Of a stretch of DNA of 64,000 nt, positions 25,206 to 36,310 are shown in pieces. This DNA is from Thiodiazotropha sp050291245 (GTDB taxonomy: Bacteria > Pseudomonadota > Gammaproteobacteria > Chromatiales > Chromatiaceae). Location: positions 1 through 64,000 of the forward strand of contig JBNKJP010000067.1 in assembly GCA_050291245.1 (NCBI GenBank), written 5' to 3'. A program made the position numbers and the translations under genes. Positions within the stretch are counted from its first letter, which is position 1; each line of letters starts with the position of its first letter. The notes under the pieces were generated by a model. It saw only the letters and a list, made by a program, of their open reading frames with translations, did not search any database and was not told where the DNA came from.

Positions 25206-27581
25206 TTATCGTTCGGCCAACACCCTTTCAGCAAGTGAGGCTGAGGGGGGGCTTGCATGGAAAGAAGTGAAAAAATTCAGAAATTCATATTTAGGCAAGG
25301 GCTTTGAAATGAAGAATCCCTGCCCTTCGTCACACCCTTCCTGTTTCAGAAATTCGAGTTGTTCCACATTCTCAATCCCCTCTGCAACCACCTGCATGCC
25401 CAGTGTATGGCCTAGGCTGATAATGGTACGTGATATCTCCCGGTTTTGATCATCATCGAAAATACTCGTAACAAAGCTTCGATCGATCTTGAGTTTATTG
25501 ACCGGAAAACGGGTCAAATGGGCCAGCGACGAATAGCCCGTACCAAAATCATCAATCGCAATACTGAGGCCAAGCTGTCGCAGATCCCGTAGATACTTCG
25601 CCGAAGCCTCAACATCGCGCATCAGGAAGTTCTCGGTCACTTCCAGTTCCAGATAACGAGGATCCACTCCAATATCCCCTAGCAACTGCTTGATCGATGT
25701 AACAAAGGCCTCTTGCTGAAGCTGAACACCCGAAAGATTTACCGCCACATGACCGAAGTCGATTCCCAGGTTACACCACTCTTTAATATCGTGGCTACAA
25801 GTCACCAAAACCCATTCACCGATCTCCTGAATCAAACCGGATTCCTCGGCCATCGAGATAAATTCCTCCGGGGGAATATAGCCCATTTGCGGATGAGGCC
25901 AGCGAAGCAAGGCCTCGGCTCCGATCAGTCGTTCACTCTGCAAACCGATCTTGGCCTGATAGTGAACCTCCAATTGATTGTTATACAGCGCCTGGCGAAG
26001 CCCGTTCTCCAGAGTGAAGTGGTGGTAGGCGTTGTCGCTAAGTTCCTCGGTGTAGAACTGGACCTTCCCACGGCCACTGTTCTTTGCTTTGTACATCGCC
26101 GTATCGGCATTTTTTAACAGATTGGCGGCCGAATCACCATCATGAGGATAGACGGCCACTCCGATACTGGCATTCAGATAGAACTCATGCCCTTCCGCTT
26201 TGAAGGGCTCATTGAAACAGGCAAGCAGTTTTTCCGCGACCGGTATGAGATCCTTTGTCCGATCCACGTTCACGACCAACAATGCGAACTCATCGCCGCC
26301 CAGTCTCGCCAGGGTGTCTTCCACACGCACAGCCCCGCGCAGGCGCTCCGCCACTTGGGTCAGCACCCGGTCACCGGCAGGGTGTCCCAGGCTGTCATTG
26401 ATATGTTTGAAGCGATCCAGGTCAAAAAAGAGGATACTCAAGTGCCCGGAGCCATGCATGGCATGAGCAATCGCATGGTCCACTCGATCGTTGAACAACA
26501 ATCGGTTAGGCAGATCAGTGAGACTGTCGTGATAGGCAAGGTAGTTGGCCCGGCTCTCGGCATTGACCCGCTCGGTCACATCGATATGCACACCGGTCAA
26601 ACGCGCCACCCGGCCTTTGTCATTGAGAATGGGTTTGGCCCTGGCCAAAATCCAGCGATAGGTGTCGTTCTTATGACGCAGGCGATACTTCTCCTCCCAA
26701 TGACCCCAGGGATTGGAGAGAAAGGCTTGCAGCTTTTGCAGCACCAGTTCCCGATCGTTTGGATGGAGATGCGCCTCCCAAACCTCAATGCTGTTGGGCA
26801 GTTCATCATTATCGTAGCCGATCTGTTCCTTCCAGCGCGGGGAGAGATAGAGTTGATTAGTGACCAAATCCCAATCCCAGTACCCATCCAGGGAGGACTC
26901 TAACACCTGACCAAACTTCTCCTCACTACTCTGCAGTGCCCTTTCGGTCATCAGCAGGCGGCGCGAACCGCTACTGATCTCTTGCTGAAGAAACTGGTGT
27001 GAAAGTGAGAGATGAATGGAATCAACGGTTGTCAGGTAGACTCGCCGGGTCAACAACATCAGTCCGACTGCGAACAGAAAAATGAATCCACCCAGCGAAG
27101 TCGTTGCCGTATCACCGCGTAAAAACAGCTCAATATCCATGGGCAACAACAGAGGAACCAGAAATGCCACGAACACCTCGGGCACCGTCGCATATGCCAG
27201 AATACTGCCGGCGGCCAGCCCTGTAATCACAACAAACAGCACCACTTGTTGCGCAAGCGGCCAATTCGGTTCATAGATCAGGCTCAATAGCCCCCACAAG
27301 AGCCCACTGAGAAAGGTCATCACAAGATGTCTTCGCAACCAGATGCCGGTGTGAAAATCCTTGTATCTGACCCGTTGAAAGCGTTTAAACAGGACCAGTC
27401 TGCCTAAACTCAATAGAAAGATCGCGCCAATCAAACTGAACAGCTCCCATTGGTCGGCCACCGACCAATAGAAAAGCCCCACGAAAACAGCGACACCCAT
27501 ACCCGTTAAGACCGCGATATTGCTCTGCATATAGAGCAGATCGATCTGCTTGCGAAATACAGAGTCCCGTACCCTTTTCAT
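25206..27581 (-). CDS. Membrane cyclic-di-GMP enzyme with PAS, GGDEF and EAL domains
   Basis: The 791-aa product has about six N-terminal membrane helices (about 20-180), a PAS sensor domain (about 215-335), GGDEF (RLGGDEFALLV near residue 428) and EAL (IGAEALLRW near residue 555). Both catalytic sites look intact, with DDFGTGYSS, KIDRSF and VVAEGIE in the EAL part, so the enzyme may make or break c-di-GMP. Start chosen at ATG 27579-27581 (MKRVRDS); an in-frame ATG at 27668 would add 29 residues but has no ribosome binding site. Confidence 0.9.
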   Translation of the reverse strand: MKRVRDSVFRKQIDLLYMQSNIAVLTGMGVAVFVGLFYWSVADQWELFSLIGAIFLLSLGRLVLFKRFQRVRYKDFHTGIWLRRHLVMTFLSGLLWGLLSLIYEPNWPLAQQVVLFVVITGLAAGSILAYATVPEVFVAFLVPLLLPMDIELFLRGDTATTSLGGFIFLFAVGLMLLTRRVYLTTVDSIHLSLSHQFLQQEISSGSRRLLMTERALQSSEEKFGQVLESSLDGYWDWDLVTNQLYLSPRWKEQIGYDNDELPNSIEVWEAHLHPNDRELVLQKLQAFLSNPWGHWEEKYRLRHKNDTYRWILARAKPILNDKGRVARLTGVHIDVTERVNAESRANYLAYHDSLTDLPNRLLFNDRVDHAIAHAMHGSGHLSILFFDLDRFKHINDSLGHPAGDRVLTQVAERLRGAVRVEDTLARLGGDEFALLVVNVDRTKDLIPVAEKLLACFNEPFKAEGHEFYLNASIGVAVYPHDGDSAANLLKNADTAMYKAKNSGRGKVQFYTEELSDNAYHHFTLENGLRQALYNNQLEVHYQAKIGLQSERLIGAEALLRWPHPQMGYIPPEEFISMAEESGLIQEIGEWVLVTCSHDIKEWCNLGIDFGHVAVNLSGVQLQQEAFVTSIKQLLGDIGVDPRYLELEVTENFLMRDVEASAKYLRDLRQLGLSIAIDDFGTGYSSLAHLTRFPVNKLKIDRSFVTSIFDDDQNREISRTIISLGHTLGMQVVAEGIENVEQLEFLKQEGCDEGQGFFISKPLPKYEFLNFFTSFHASPPSASLAERVLAER

Positions 27582-27996
27582 GGCTTGGGGGAACCTCTCT
27601 TGATCCACATTACATTCAGCCTCGGAATAATGGATTTTGATCGTAATAGCCTCTCGCCTGAACAGCATTCACACAAGACGTTTGCGTGACATCCAATTGG
27701 GTCCAGGAGAACGGTTCAAGAGATAGTTATCCGCGATATGGACGCATGATTTGATTGGCATACCTGAATCCATTCGCGCGAAATAACGGTGATTGGCATA
27801 CAGATGCAGCTCAATTCACTAAGCTTAGCGCCGTTGCCTCTACCCTTTTATCATTTGCTTGGGGAGCGAGTCAATCTGCCGGATATCGCAAACCCAGACA
27901 AACGCCTTGATCCGATTTCAACTATCACGAAATCGTATTCGCAGGGATTTTCGTTCGCCTCATAAACCGATATATCTCCAACGGGAGCGATTACGT
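27582..27996. other. Intergenic stretch, nothing recognised
   Basis: A gap of about 415 bp (330 bp if the upstream start is used) between the GGDEF-EAL gene and a lipoprotein hydrolase gene on the same strand. I see no gene, RNA, repeat family member or clear hairpin. The promoter of the GGDEF-EAL gene must lie here. Confidence 0.5.
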
Positions 27997-28845
27997 TTAT
28001 TCTCTCGTTCCCGTCAAATCGTAGCTCAAACGCCAGTCACAATCCGTTTCCAAACACCGTAACATCTCTTTCCAAACGCTTTCCCAACAACATCCGTGGG
28101 TAAACCCATCAAAGCGTAAAAACTGCACATGGGGCTGCCCGGCAACCGCTTGCTCGATCAGATCAGGAGGAATATTGGCGTCCCGCCCGCCCGCCAGATG
28201 GTACTGTTGAATGTCGTCGCGCAAGGGAGGTAACGCACTGGGATTCAGGGATCCTTTTAGCGCATCGTAATGGTGCAGCTTCACCCAGGCCTCGATATCC
28301 AGATTGCCCGCCAGGGTCACCACCCGGCGTGTCTGCGGAAAACGCTCGGCCAGAATCATTGCCAGGGCTCCGCCGCCACTGAATCCGATGAACACCAGAT
28401 CCCGATAGTCCTGTGACTCAATGATGCCGCTCAGCACCTTAGCCATACTGTTCACCACGGTTTCGGAATACCGAGCGGAAGTCCACAGGGTGGCATCGCA
28501 GTCCGGGGCCAGAGCGTTGCCGTGATAGCAGGGACGCCCCAGATAGAGGCTGTCGCGGTTGTCCATTGCCATCAGTCTCAGCCCGACCGGGTTCCTGGGG
28601 GTTGGATCCGAAGCTATCACAATCCCACCAATCCAGGGTGTTCCGTCCCCTCCCAGATAGACATGAAGCATGCCATCGTGCTGATTTACCGGGTTGAAAT
28701 AGACCCGATGGGAGAATTCCGTTCCTTTGATATCCGTGTGCCTCAGCCCCAGCTCATCCGCCTGTTGATCAAAGCGGAGACTCGGGCTGCTACAGGCACT
28801 CAGCAATACCAATGCTGCGGCGCACAAAATCCGTGAATATGTCAT
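27997..28845 (-). CDS. Alpha/beta-hydrolase lipoprotein
   Basis: The 282-aa product has a lipoprotein signal with lipobox LSAC (Cys19). It has a Gly-rich oxyanion region (HVYLGGDGTPWIGG), nucleophile elbow GFSGGGA and a late catalytic His (FDGFTHGCCWE). It probably acts as an envelope esterase; the substrate is unknown. It is not closely similar to the lipoprotein hydrolase at 24305. It is divergent from the caspase gene. Confidence 0.8.
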   Translation of the reverse strand: MTYSRILCAAALVLLSACSSPSLRFDQQADELGLRHTDIKGTEFSHRVYFNPVNQHDGMLHVYLGGDGTPWIGGIVIASDPTPRNPVGLRLMAMDNRDSLYLGRPCYHGNALAPDCDATLWTSARYSETVVNSMAKVLSGIIESQDYRDLVFIGFSGGGALAMILAERFPQTRRVVTLAGNLDIEAWVKLHHYDALKGSLNPSALPPLRDDIQQYHLAGGRDANIPPDLIEQAVAGQPHVQFLRFDGFTHGCCWESVWKEMLRCLETDCDWRLSYDLTGTRE

Positions 28846-29043
28846 AGTAGGAATGGTAAGGCGTTTTCAGTACCTGACAATTTGTCTATCCTTCCAGTGT
28901 GTTGCGCTGATACTTGCAGCATACAGCCGCGCCCCCGGGCCATTTCCCGCAGGCGAGCCGAATGGCTTGGCGTCACGCTGAAATCTCGTGTTGGTATATG
29001 ACAACACATTTGACACTTATTCGAAACGATCTTGGGACAGACT

Positions 29044-31608
29044 ATGCCAGCATCACTCACCACAGCTTGGAAAAACCGTTTCAAACCGATCATCCTGATC
29101 CTCTCCACCCTGGTTAGCCTCACGATTGGCCTGGCCGGATGTCAGTCACAGGAGACACGCAGCACTCCGTCACCCGACGGAGCCACGGTCGGTGGGAATC
29201 CTGAGAAATTTCTCATCGTCGACTGCCTCCTCCCCGGTCAGGTTCGGAAACTGGGTTCGAGCATGACCTATGTCTCGCCCAGACGTCCCGTCAAAACCTC
29301 AGCGACGGAATGCGAGATCCGGGGTGGCGAATATGTGGCCTTTGACCGGGCTGACTATCGCACGGCGCTCAACGTATGGCTTCCGATGGCCCAGCAAGGA
29401 GATCCGGAAGCACAGAATTATGTGGGTGAGATCTACGAAAAGGGTCTTGGTATCCAACCCGACTATCAGACCGCTTCCGCCTGGTATCGCAAGGCGGCTG
29501 ACCAGGGCAACTCCCGCGCCCGTATCAACCTCGGTTTCCTCTATGAAAAGGGCCTCGGGGTGAACAAGGATCTGGCCGAAGCGCTCAACTGGTATCGCAA
29601 GGCCTCCGGACTGGAACAGGACAATCTGCAATTCTCCTCTTCCGTAGAGATCTCGAAGGCGGAACGCAACGAACTGCGCTTGCTGAAACAGGAGCGCCAA
29701 CAGCAGCAAGCGGAAACTGAACAGCTGCGCCAACAGCTCAAAAACACCCAAGGACAGCTCTCTGCCCAACGCAAGAAACTCTCCGATGCCCAGGACCGGC
29801 TACTGAGTCTGCGTGAGCAGGTCGACCAGTACACATCCCCTGCCCTGACGACCCCCACGCCGGCCCCGCAACCGGACAACAGCGCGGAACTGGAACAGCT
29901 GCGTAAACAGCTCTCAAAACAAGAGGCTATCGTACTCAACCAGCAACAGTCGATCAGCGCGCTGGAATCCAAGCTCACCGATCAGCGTGCTGAGATGCAG
30001 GGCGCCTTGCAGTTGACCGCCCAGGAAAACCAGCAGTTGCAGGAAACCCTGCAACAGCAGAGCGGCGAGATCACCAAACTGAAACAGAACTATGACCGGG
30101 CCCAGGCGGAACTGGTGGCCGCCAACCAGGTTCTGCAGACCCAACAACCCAAACTCGCCGACCAGCGCAGCCAACTGGAGGCGACGCAGAGATCCCTGAT
30201 CGAAGCAACCGACAAGGCAATCACCCTGGAGCAGGAGGTGGCGCGTCTCACCGAAGCCCAGCGCAACAATCCGCAACAGGACCTTCAGCGGGAACGTCTC
30301 AACGAGGCGCAAAAGGAACTGGTCGCGGCCAAGACCCAGGCCGCGCGCAAAGAGCAGGAGCTCAAGCGACTCAGGACCGCAGAACAGCAATACCTGGATG
30401 AAATCCAGAAACAGCAGATCAAGATCGATCGCTACCAGGCCGAGGCGTTGCGCTACCGCACACAGCTGACGGACCTGCGCGGTCAGCAGAGGACCGCGGC
30501 CCTGACCGGACCCAGCATCGAGATCATCGATCCCCCGGTCGCCCTGACCCGTGGCGTACCGAGCATCCGGCTGAGATCCGCGGCACGTGAGCGTATCGTC
30601 ACCGGTAAGGTGGTGGCGCCGGCCGGTCTGATCTCCTTCACCGTCAACGACAAATCGGAAAAACCCGATCCCCTGGGCATTTTCACGACCCGGGTGGCCG
30701 TGGAAGACGAACAGACCCCGGTACGCATGGTGGCGGTGGACAAGCAGGGCCAGTCCACCAGTCTGGAATTCCTGCTGATTCCGAAGATGCGCAATGCCGG
30801 TCAGACCAGCACATCCGGGGATCAACCTCAGGATGAAGCTTCAAACCGGTTAGCGCCCCGGGTCAATTTCGGCAAATTCTACGCGCTGATTATCGGCAAC
30901 AACCAGTACCAGCACTTCCCCAATCTGGTGACCGCCAGTTATGACGCTCAGGAAACCGCGGACATTTTGCATGACAAGTACGGCTTCACAACCACCGTGC
31001 TGATGGACGCCACCCGCTATGACATGCTTTCGGCATTGAATCGCTTACGTGAGGAACTGACCGAAAACGATAATCTGTTGATCTACTATGCGGGTCATGG
31101 AGAGTTGGACCGGGTCAACCTGCGAGGCTATTGGCTGCCGGTGGACGCTGAACCGAACAGCACCGCGAACTGGATCTCCAATATCGCCATCACCGATATT
31201 CTCAACGCAATGTCCGCCAAACATGTCCTGGTAGTGGCTGACTCCTGCTACTCCGGCGCCCTGACCCGTTCATCCATGGCCCGGTTGGACTCAGGTATGT
31301 CGAATGAAGCCAAGAACAAGTGGCTCAAGGTGATGGCAAAGACCCGTTCCAGAACCGTATTGACCTCTGGCGGGCTCAAGCCGGTACTGGACCAGGGGGG
31401 CGGAAAGCACTCGGTTTTTTCCCGATTTTTCCTAAAGTATTTGCAGGATAATGACGATATTCTGGAGGCATACAGTCTATTTCGTAATTTAGCAAAAGAG
31501 GTCCAGAAGACCGCTTCCAGATTCGGTATCGATCAGATACCGGAATATGCACCGATCAAGCACGGAGGGCACGAAGCGGGAGAGTTCTTCTTCATACCTC
31601 AAGGATAA
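29044..31608 (+). CDS. Lipoprotein caspase (peptidase C14) with Sel1 repeats and coiled coil
   Basis: The 854-aa product has a lipoprotein signal (LTIGLAGC, Cys33; the next residue is Gln, so outer-membrane sorting is expected). Two Sel1/TPR-like repeats follow at about 100-180 (YEKGLGIQPDYQTASAWYRKAA), then a Gln/Glu-rich coiled coil to about 480, an Ig-like segment (about 495-590) and a C-terminal caspase domain. The catalytic dyad is present: H685 in YYAGHGE and C735 in ADSCYSG. Bacterial caspases usually cut after Arg or Lys. It is 8 bp upstream of an autotransporter gene, so cotranscription is likely. The TTG at 29032 is not needed; the ATG was chosen. Confidence 0.88.
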   Translation: MPASLTTAWKNRFKPIILILSTLVSLTIGLAGCQSQETRSTPSPDGATVGGNPEKFLIVDCLLPGQVRKLGSSMTYVSPRRPVKTSATECEIRGGEYVAFDRADYRTALNVWLPMAQQGDPEAQNYVGEIYEKGLGIQPDYQTASAWYRKAADQGNSRARINLGFLYEKGLGVNKDLAEALNWYRKASGLEQDNLQFSSSVEISKAERNELRLLKQERQQQQAETEQLRQQLKNTQGQLSAQRKKLSDAQDRLLSLREQVDQYTSPALTTPTPAPQPDNSAELEQLRKQLSKQEAIVLNQQQSISALESKLTDQRAEMQGALQLTAQENQQLQETLQQQSGEITKLKQNYDRAQAELVAANQVLQTQQPKLADQRSQLEATQRSLIEATDKAITLEQEVARLTEAQRNNPQQDLQRERLNEAQKELVAAKTQAARKEQELKRLRTAEQQYLDEIQKQQIKIDRYQAEALRYRTQLTDLRGQQRTAALTGPSIEIIDPPVALTRGVPSIRLRSAARERIVTGKVVAPAGLISFTVNDKSEKPDPLGIFTTRVAVEDEQTPVRMVAVDKQGQSTSLEFLLIPKMRNAGQTSTSGDQPQDEASNRLAPRVNFGKFYALIIGNNQYQHFPNLVTASYDAQETADILHDKYGFTTTVLMDATRYDMLSALNRLREELTENDNLLIYYAGHGELDRVNLRGYWLPVDAEPNSTANWISNIAITDILNAMSAKHVLVVADSCYSGALTRSSMARLDSGMSNEAKNKWLKVMAKTRSRTVLTSGGLKPVLDQGGGKHSVFSRFFLKYLQDNDDILEAYSLFRNLAKEVQKTASRFGIDQIPEYAPIKHGGHEAGEFFFIPQG

Positions 31609-31616
31609 GGAGTCGC

Positions 31617-33320
31617 ATGCTTCCGTTCGGTGATGTTGTATCAAGGTTTAGCAAACATCTCAGAATACTCAAACTGCTGATACTCACACTGCTGTTATCG
31701 AATTCAGGAAGCGCCTTCGCACGACTCACCTTTTCACCTGCCGACATCGACTTCGCCGAGGTCGATGTCGGCACCCCCAGCGATCCCCAGACAGTGATCC
31801 TGATCAACCTGGATGAGGTCACGATCACACTTCACGATATCACTACCGAGGGGGATTTCTCCCAGACCAACGATTGCGGCGCTCTACTACTCCCAGGCGC
31901 TCGATGTAGCGTTTCGGTGAGTTTCATTCCACAATCAGCCGGATCCCTCAGTGGTCAACTGGTCATCTCGACGGAAACTGACACCAGCCAGGTAACCTTG
32001 TCCGGTACCGCGCTGCCGACGGTAACCTATGTGACCAATCTGTTACTGCCCTATGTGGGTGAGGATCCCAATGCGATCTCCACCAGCCAGAGCATCGCCG
32101 CCGCCTGCCTCAGCGGTGAGATCAGCTCACAGATGCAGGAAGACTGTAATGCGGTGGTCACGGCGGCCGCCCAGGGTGTTTCCGGGACAGGATCCGCACT
32201 CCTCCAGATCACTCCGGAATCCGCCACTAAGGCCAACCGAACCGCGCGCCAGGGCGGCGAGACCCAGTCGCGCAATCTCAGCACCCGGATCAATGCCTTG
32301 CGCGCCGGGGTGCGCGGGCTCTCCTTTCAAGGGCTTGATCTGAAAATCCACGACCAGAATCTGCCCATTGGAAAGCTCGCCACGGCCTATCAGAAACAGC
32401 TACGTCGCGGCGTCGGCGCGAGTGGTGACAGTGCATTGCAGGAAAACCGCTTCGGCATCTTCTTTACCGGCGATATCTCCACCGGAAGCAAGAATAAGAC
32501 CGATATCGAATCGGGACTCGATTTCGATACCTACGGCATCACCCTGGGTGCGGACTACCGCTTCACTAATCAGTTCATCTTCGGTGCTGCGGTGGGATAT
32601 ATCGATACCAATACCACTTTGAGCAATGCCACAGGCAGTCTCGATACGACCGGCTACAGTGTCAGCCTGTATGGTACTTCCTACTGGAAAAAGCGTTACT
32701 TCTTCGATTTTTCCCTCAGTTACGGATCGAACCGTTTCGAACAGCGTCGCTTGGTTCAATACGAACTTGAAGGCTTGACGAGTGTGGACCAGGAAATGAA
32801 GTCGGACTATGACGGCTCGATGTTCAGCCTGTTTCTCGGTTCGGGTTACGATTTTCAATATGGTCCCTGGACCTTCGGCCCCCGTACGGACCTGGAGTAT
32901 ATCAGGTCGGACGTGGATAGCTTCAGCGAGCATGCATCCGACCCGAACACCTCAGGAGGAGGCTGGGCCAACGGAATCGACACAACCGACCAGAAGTGGC
33001 TCACGGTCAACTTTGGCGGCAAGCTCTCCTATACCCATAGCACTTCATGGGGCGTGCTGGTGCCCTACACACGGCTCGATTGGCTGCATGAGTTCAAGGA
33101 TGACGCCCAGGTGATCAATGCCTACTTCACCGACGATCCCAGCGGCAATTCGATACGTATCGAAACCGACAATCCGGATCGGGACTACCTGCGCTTGCGT
33201 CTGGGAGCTTCAGCCCAGTTTCGCCAGGGCGTGACACTGTTCTTTGACTACGGCACTCTGATGGCGCACAGCAACTGGAGTTCCAACACTTACAACCTCG
33301 GCCTACGAATAAAATTCTGA
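31617..33320 (+). CDS. Autotransporter with one choice-of-anchor-D module
   Basis: The 567-aa product has a signal peptide (ILTLLLSNSGSAFA), one SPD-2/hydin-like module (about 37-125; LTFSPADIDFAEVDVGT, with a Cys pair) and a linker. A C-terminal beta-barrel follows (about 280-567) that closely matches the product at 6431-9784, including IESGLDFDTYGITLGADYR and the end YNLGLRIKF. It differs in having one repeat instead of six. An AAGGAG site precedes the ATG. Pairing with the lipoprotein caspase suggests that the passenger might be its substrate, which is inference only. Confidence 0.85.
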   Translation: MLPFGDVVSRFSKHLRILKLLILTLLLSNSGSAFARLTFSPADIDFAEVDVGTPSDPQTVILINLDEVTITLHDITTEGDFSQTNDCGALLLPGARCSVSVSFIPQSAGSLSGQLVISTETDTSQVTLSGTALPTVTYVTNLLLPYVGEDPNAISTSQSIAAACLSGEISSQMQEDCNAVVTAAAQGVSGTGSALLQITPESATKANRTARQGGETQSRNLSTRINALRAGVRGLSFQGLDLKIHDQNLPIGKLATAYQKQLRRGVGASGDSALQENRFGIFFTGDISTGSKNKTDIESGLDFDTYGITLGADYRFTNQFIFGAAVGYIDTNTTLSNATGSLDTTGYSVSLYGTSYWKKRYFFDFSLSYGSNRFEQRRLVQYELEGLTSVDQEMKSDYDGSMFSLFLGSGYDFQYGPWTFGPRTDLEYIRSDVDSFSEHASDPNTSGGGWANGIDTTDQKWLTVNFGGKLSYTHSTSWGVLVPYTRLDWLHEFKDDAQVINAYFTDDPSGNSIRIETDNPDRDYLRLRLGASAQFRQGVTLFFDYGTLMAHSNWSSNTYNLGLRIKF

Positions 33321-33504
33321 TTCGGAGAATCCCGCAAATTACACCTGAATCCGTAAGACAGGGTTTAACCTGGAATTTTGAGCAGCCAATATTGGTAACC
33401 ACATCGCGGAAAGATTTGTGACATAAGTCTCAACCCTCCCATCCAACAGATTCTAATAGCCGATGAACATGCCAGGATATGGGCATTGTTTGTATGGATT
33501 CGTC

Positions 33505-36186
33505 ATGAAAAGAATAAGTGGAATATTGGTAGGAAGCATCACCCTTCTCCTGATGGGATGTGGAGAAAGTTCCACGACCACGGAGAGTAACCATCCACCC
33601 ACTATCGAAGGATCACCAGACACAAGCATCGTCGTCAACGAAAACTACCGTTTTATCCCTACGGCCCAGGACGAGGATGGGGACAATCTTAGTTTCAGTA
33701 TTTTCAACAAACCCACTTGGTGCAGTTTCGATACAACGACCGGGCAGCTATCCGGAAATCCTGGTTCCAGTGATATAGGAAACTATCCGGGTATTGTCAT
33801 ATCCGTCAGTGACGGAATCGCGGATACTTCCCTGCCCGCTTTCAACCTGAACGTATCAGAACAGCCCGACAGTGGTGCAAACCATCCACCAATCATTAGT
33901 GGCTCACCCGTCACGCAGATCGTTGTGCACGAAAGTTATCTTTTTACGCCCATTGCCTCGGTCGCGGATGGGGATACACTCTATTTTTAAATCGAAAACA
34001 GACCATCCTGGATCCAATTTGATGAAACAACCGGGCGGCTCTCCGGAGTTCCGGATAGCAGCGACCTGGGTCGCTACCCGAATATTTTAATCTCCGTCAA
34101 CGACGGCAGCTCAAGCAGTGCACTACCGGCTTTCAGTCTTACAGTTGCCGAGAATAACGTAAATTCCCCGCCGGCCATCAGCGGTACACCTGCTACCAGC
34201 GTCACAGTTGACGACAGCTATACCTTCACACCTGTCGCAAATGATGCGAATAACGACACCCTGACCTTCAGTATTGCAAATACCCCTCCCTGGTGCCGTT
34301 TTAATACCACAACCGGTACGCTTGCAGGAGTTCCAGGGTTCGATGATATCGGCGAGTACTCAAATATCACAATTTCCGTCAGTGACGGCATAGACAGTGT
34401 CGCGTTACCTGCCTTCTCGATTACTGTACAATCAGAACCCACCGCCAGTTCAGACAGCCCTCCTCTGCTCAATTTCAGTGATTTGATCAGCGGACCGGAC
34501 ACAGGTATTGGTGACGCCTCGGGCAGTGGCGTGATTGTGACCGTATGGGGTCAATTCCTCGGGGCATCCCAGGGAACATCGAGCATCGAGTATTGCGATA
34601 GCACAGCCACCTGTCGTGCCGGTCATGTCTATTACTGGAAGCACGCCGATGGCGTCCTGCCGGGCGGTCCCGCCAACCTGTATGCATCCCACCGTATGCA
34701 AGAGATCGCATTTTCGATACCCGATTCAGCCAGTGGCGCAGGCATGATCAAGGTAACGGTTGGAAGCGACAGCACAACGCTGCCGTTTACCGTACGCCCA
34801 GGCAATATCTATCATGTCAAATCAAGCGGTAATGACACGACAGGGGATGGATCCTTCGGCAATCCGTGGGCCAGCGTCGGTAACGCTCTGAATCAAATAG
34901 AGAGCCCAGGCAGTACACTGTATGTTCACGACAGCCTGGTCTCCGACAGTAACCCACATCGGGCTGTTTACTGGAACAAAACAGCGGCTTCCAGCGGATT
35001 GAGTAACCAATTCAGCATCGTTGCCTATCCGGGCTCACATCCAAAGGCAGTGGGATATTCCGGATTTCGTAACTACACCACGGAAGGTCAGGTTGTCTCG
35101 AAGTATGAAGTCTATGCCTCCGAGTGCGACGAGGATAGCCAGGGTCAACCGACCAACTGCGCGGCAACCCCATCACTGAATTTGACTTATGGCATCCAGA
35201 CGTCAGCCTATGGCCGTGCCGTGGGAAATGCCATTACTGACAGGCCCGGGGGTTGCGCCGACGGACAACAAGGCGCCATCAGTGGCAATGCACTCAACGG
35301 CAGAGACCGGGTCTCCGGTTATCAGATCCTGGGCAATGAGGTGTATGAGTATGGTTGCACCGGATCCACCAAATTTCACCACACAACCTATCTCTCCATA
35401 CGCAGTGGAAACGACAACTTACAAATCGATCCCTGGCGATTCGGTTGGAACTATCTGCATGACAACCACACCAAAAACGGCATTCATCAATATGACGAGA
35501 ACAACAGCGGGACACTGTGCGGCAGTCCTAAGGGTACGGTTATCATCAATGACAATGTCATCATCAATCAAAGTGGCGCCGGCATCAATATCGGCGCAAA
35601 CTGTCCCTGGTCCAATGACTTTCAGGTCTACAACAATGTCCTTGTGAATTTCGGCCTGGCGTTTGACTGGGACGGTATCGATCCCAATACGACCAATGGT
35701 CCAAACACCTCGGGCATCTCGGTCCAGGACGGTGGGCTCATGGGCACAGTTGAGATCTATAACAATACCATCCATACCTGGAATGATGACGATTTGGCAA
35801 ACGATACTCAGGCCTGCCTGGGAGTTCAGGGTAAAGGTGACAATGTCAGTATCGTTTGGAATAACAATGTTTGTTACACCAACAAAGACAAACCGTTTTT
35901 TGCCGCGGGATGTTGTGGCGCCGATGTGCAGCTCGATAATGCCAGCGGTGGGAATAATCTGTGGTACTACAGCGGGAGCTCACCTGCGAATGCCATACCT
36001 CCCGGCTGGGATACAAACGGCAGCACCGAGAACCCCCTGCTTTCAGTCGTCGCTTCCATCCTGACAATCGACGAGGGATCTCCGCTTATTGGAGGGGATA
36101 CCTCCCAACGTTTGTCGAATGATATTTATGGCGTATCGAGATCCACGGATTCCGCGATCGGCGCAGTACAATACAGACCCGAATAG
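33505..36186 (+). pseudogene. Lipoprotein with Ig-like repeats and beta-helix, interrupted by one in-frame TAA
   Basis: One reading frame runs from ATG 33505 to the stop at 36184, 894 codons, broken only by TAA at 33988-33990. It has a lipoprotein signal (LLLMGC), three putative-Ig (He_PIG-like) repeats ending near 34440, an IPT/TIG-like segment and a right-handed beta-helix region. Repeats 1 and 3 read LSFSIFNKPTW and LTFSIANTPPW; repeat 2 reads LYF-stop-IENRPSW, so a Ser codon TCA probably mutated to TAA. Without readthrough only 161 residues would be made. It follows the autotransporter gene by 184 bp. The family suggests a surface carbohydrate-binding or -cleaving protein. Confidence 0.82.
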
Positions 36187-36207
36187 TCATTTACCCTGCG
36201 ACGGTGT

Positions 36208-36290
36208 CGCCTGGATGGAGCGTAATGAAATCCAGGGAAAGACTCAAGCAAGTCCATCCCATCCTGGATTCCGCTGCGCGCCATCCAGGC
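36208..36290. repeat. Long inverted repeat, third repeat family
   Basis: gcctggatggagcgtaatga on the left and its imperfect inverse (cctggattccgctgcgcgcc then atccaggc) on the right enclose about 25 bp. Similar inverted units are familiar as dispersed repeats in gammaproteobacterial genomes. No second copy occurs in this window. Confidence 0.55.
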
Positions 36291-36310
36291 TACTGAAGAA
36301 CTTCCAATAA

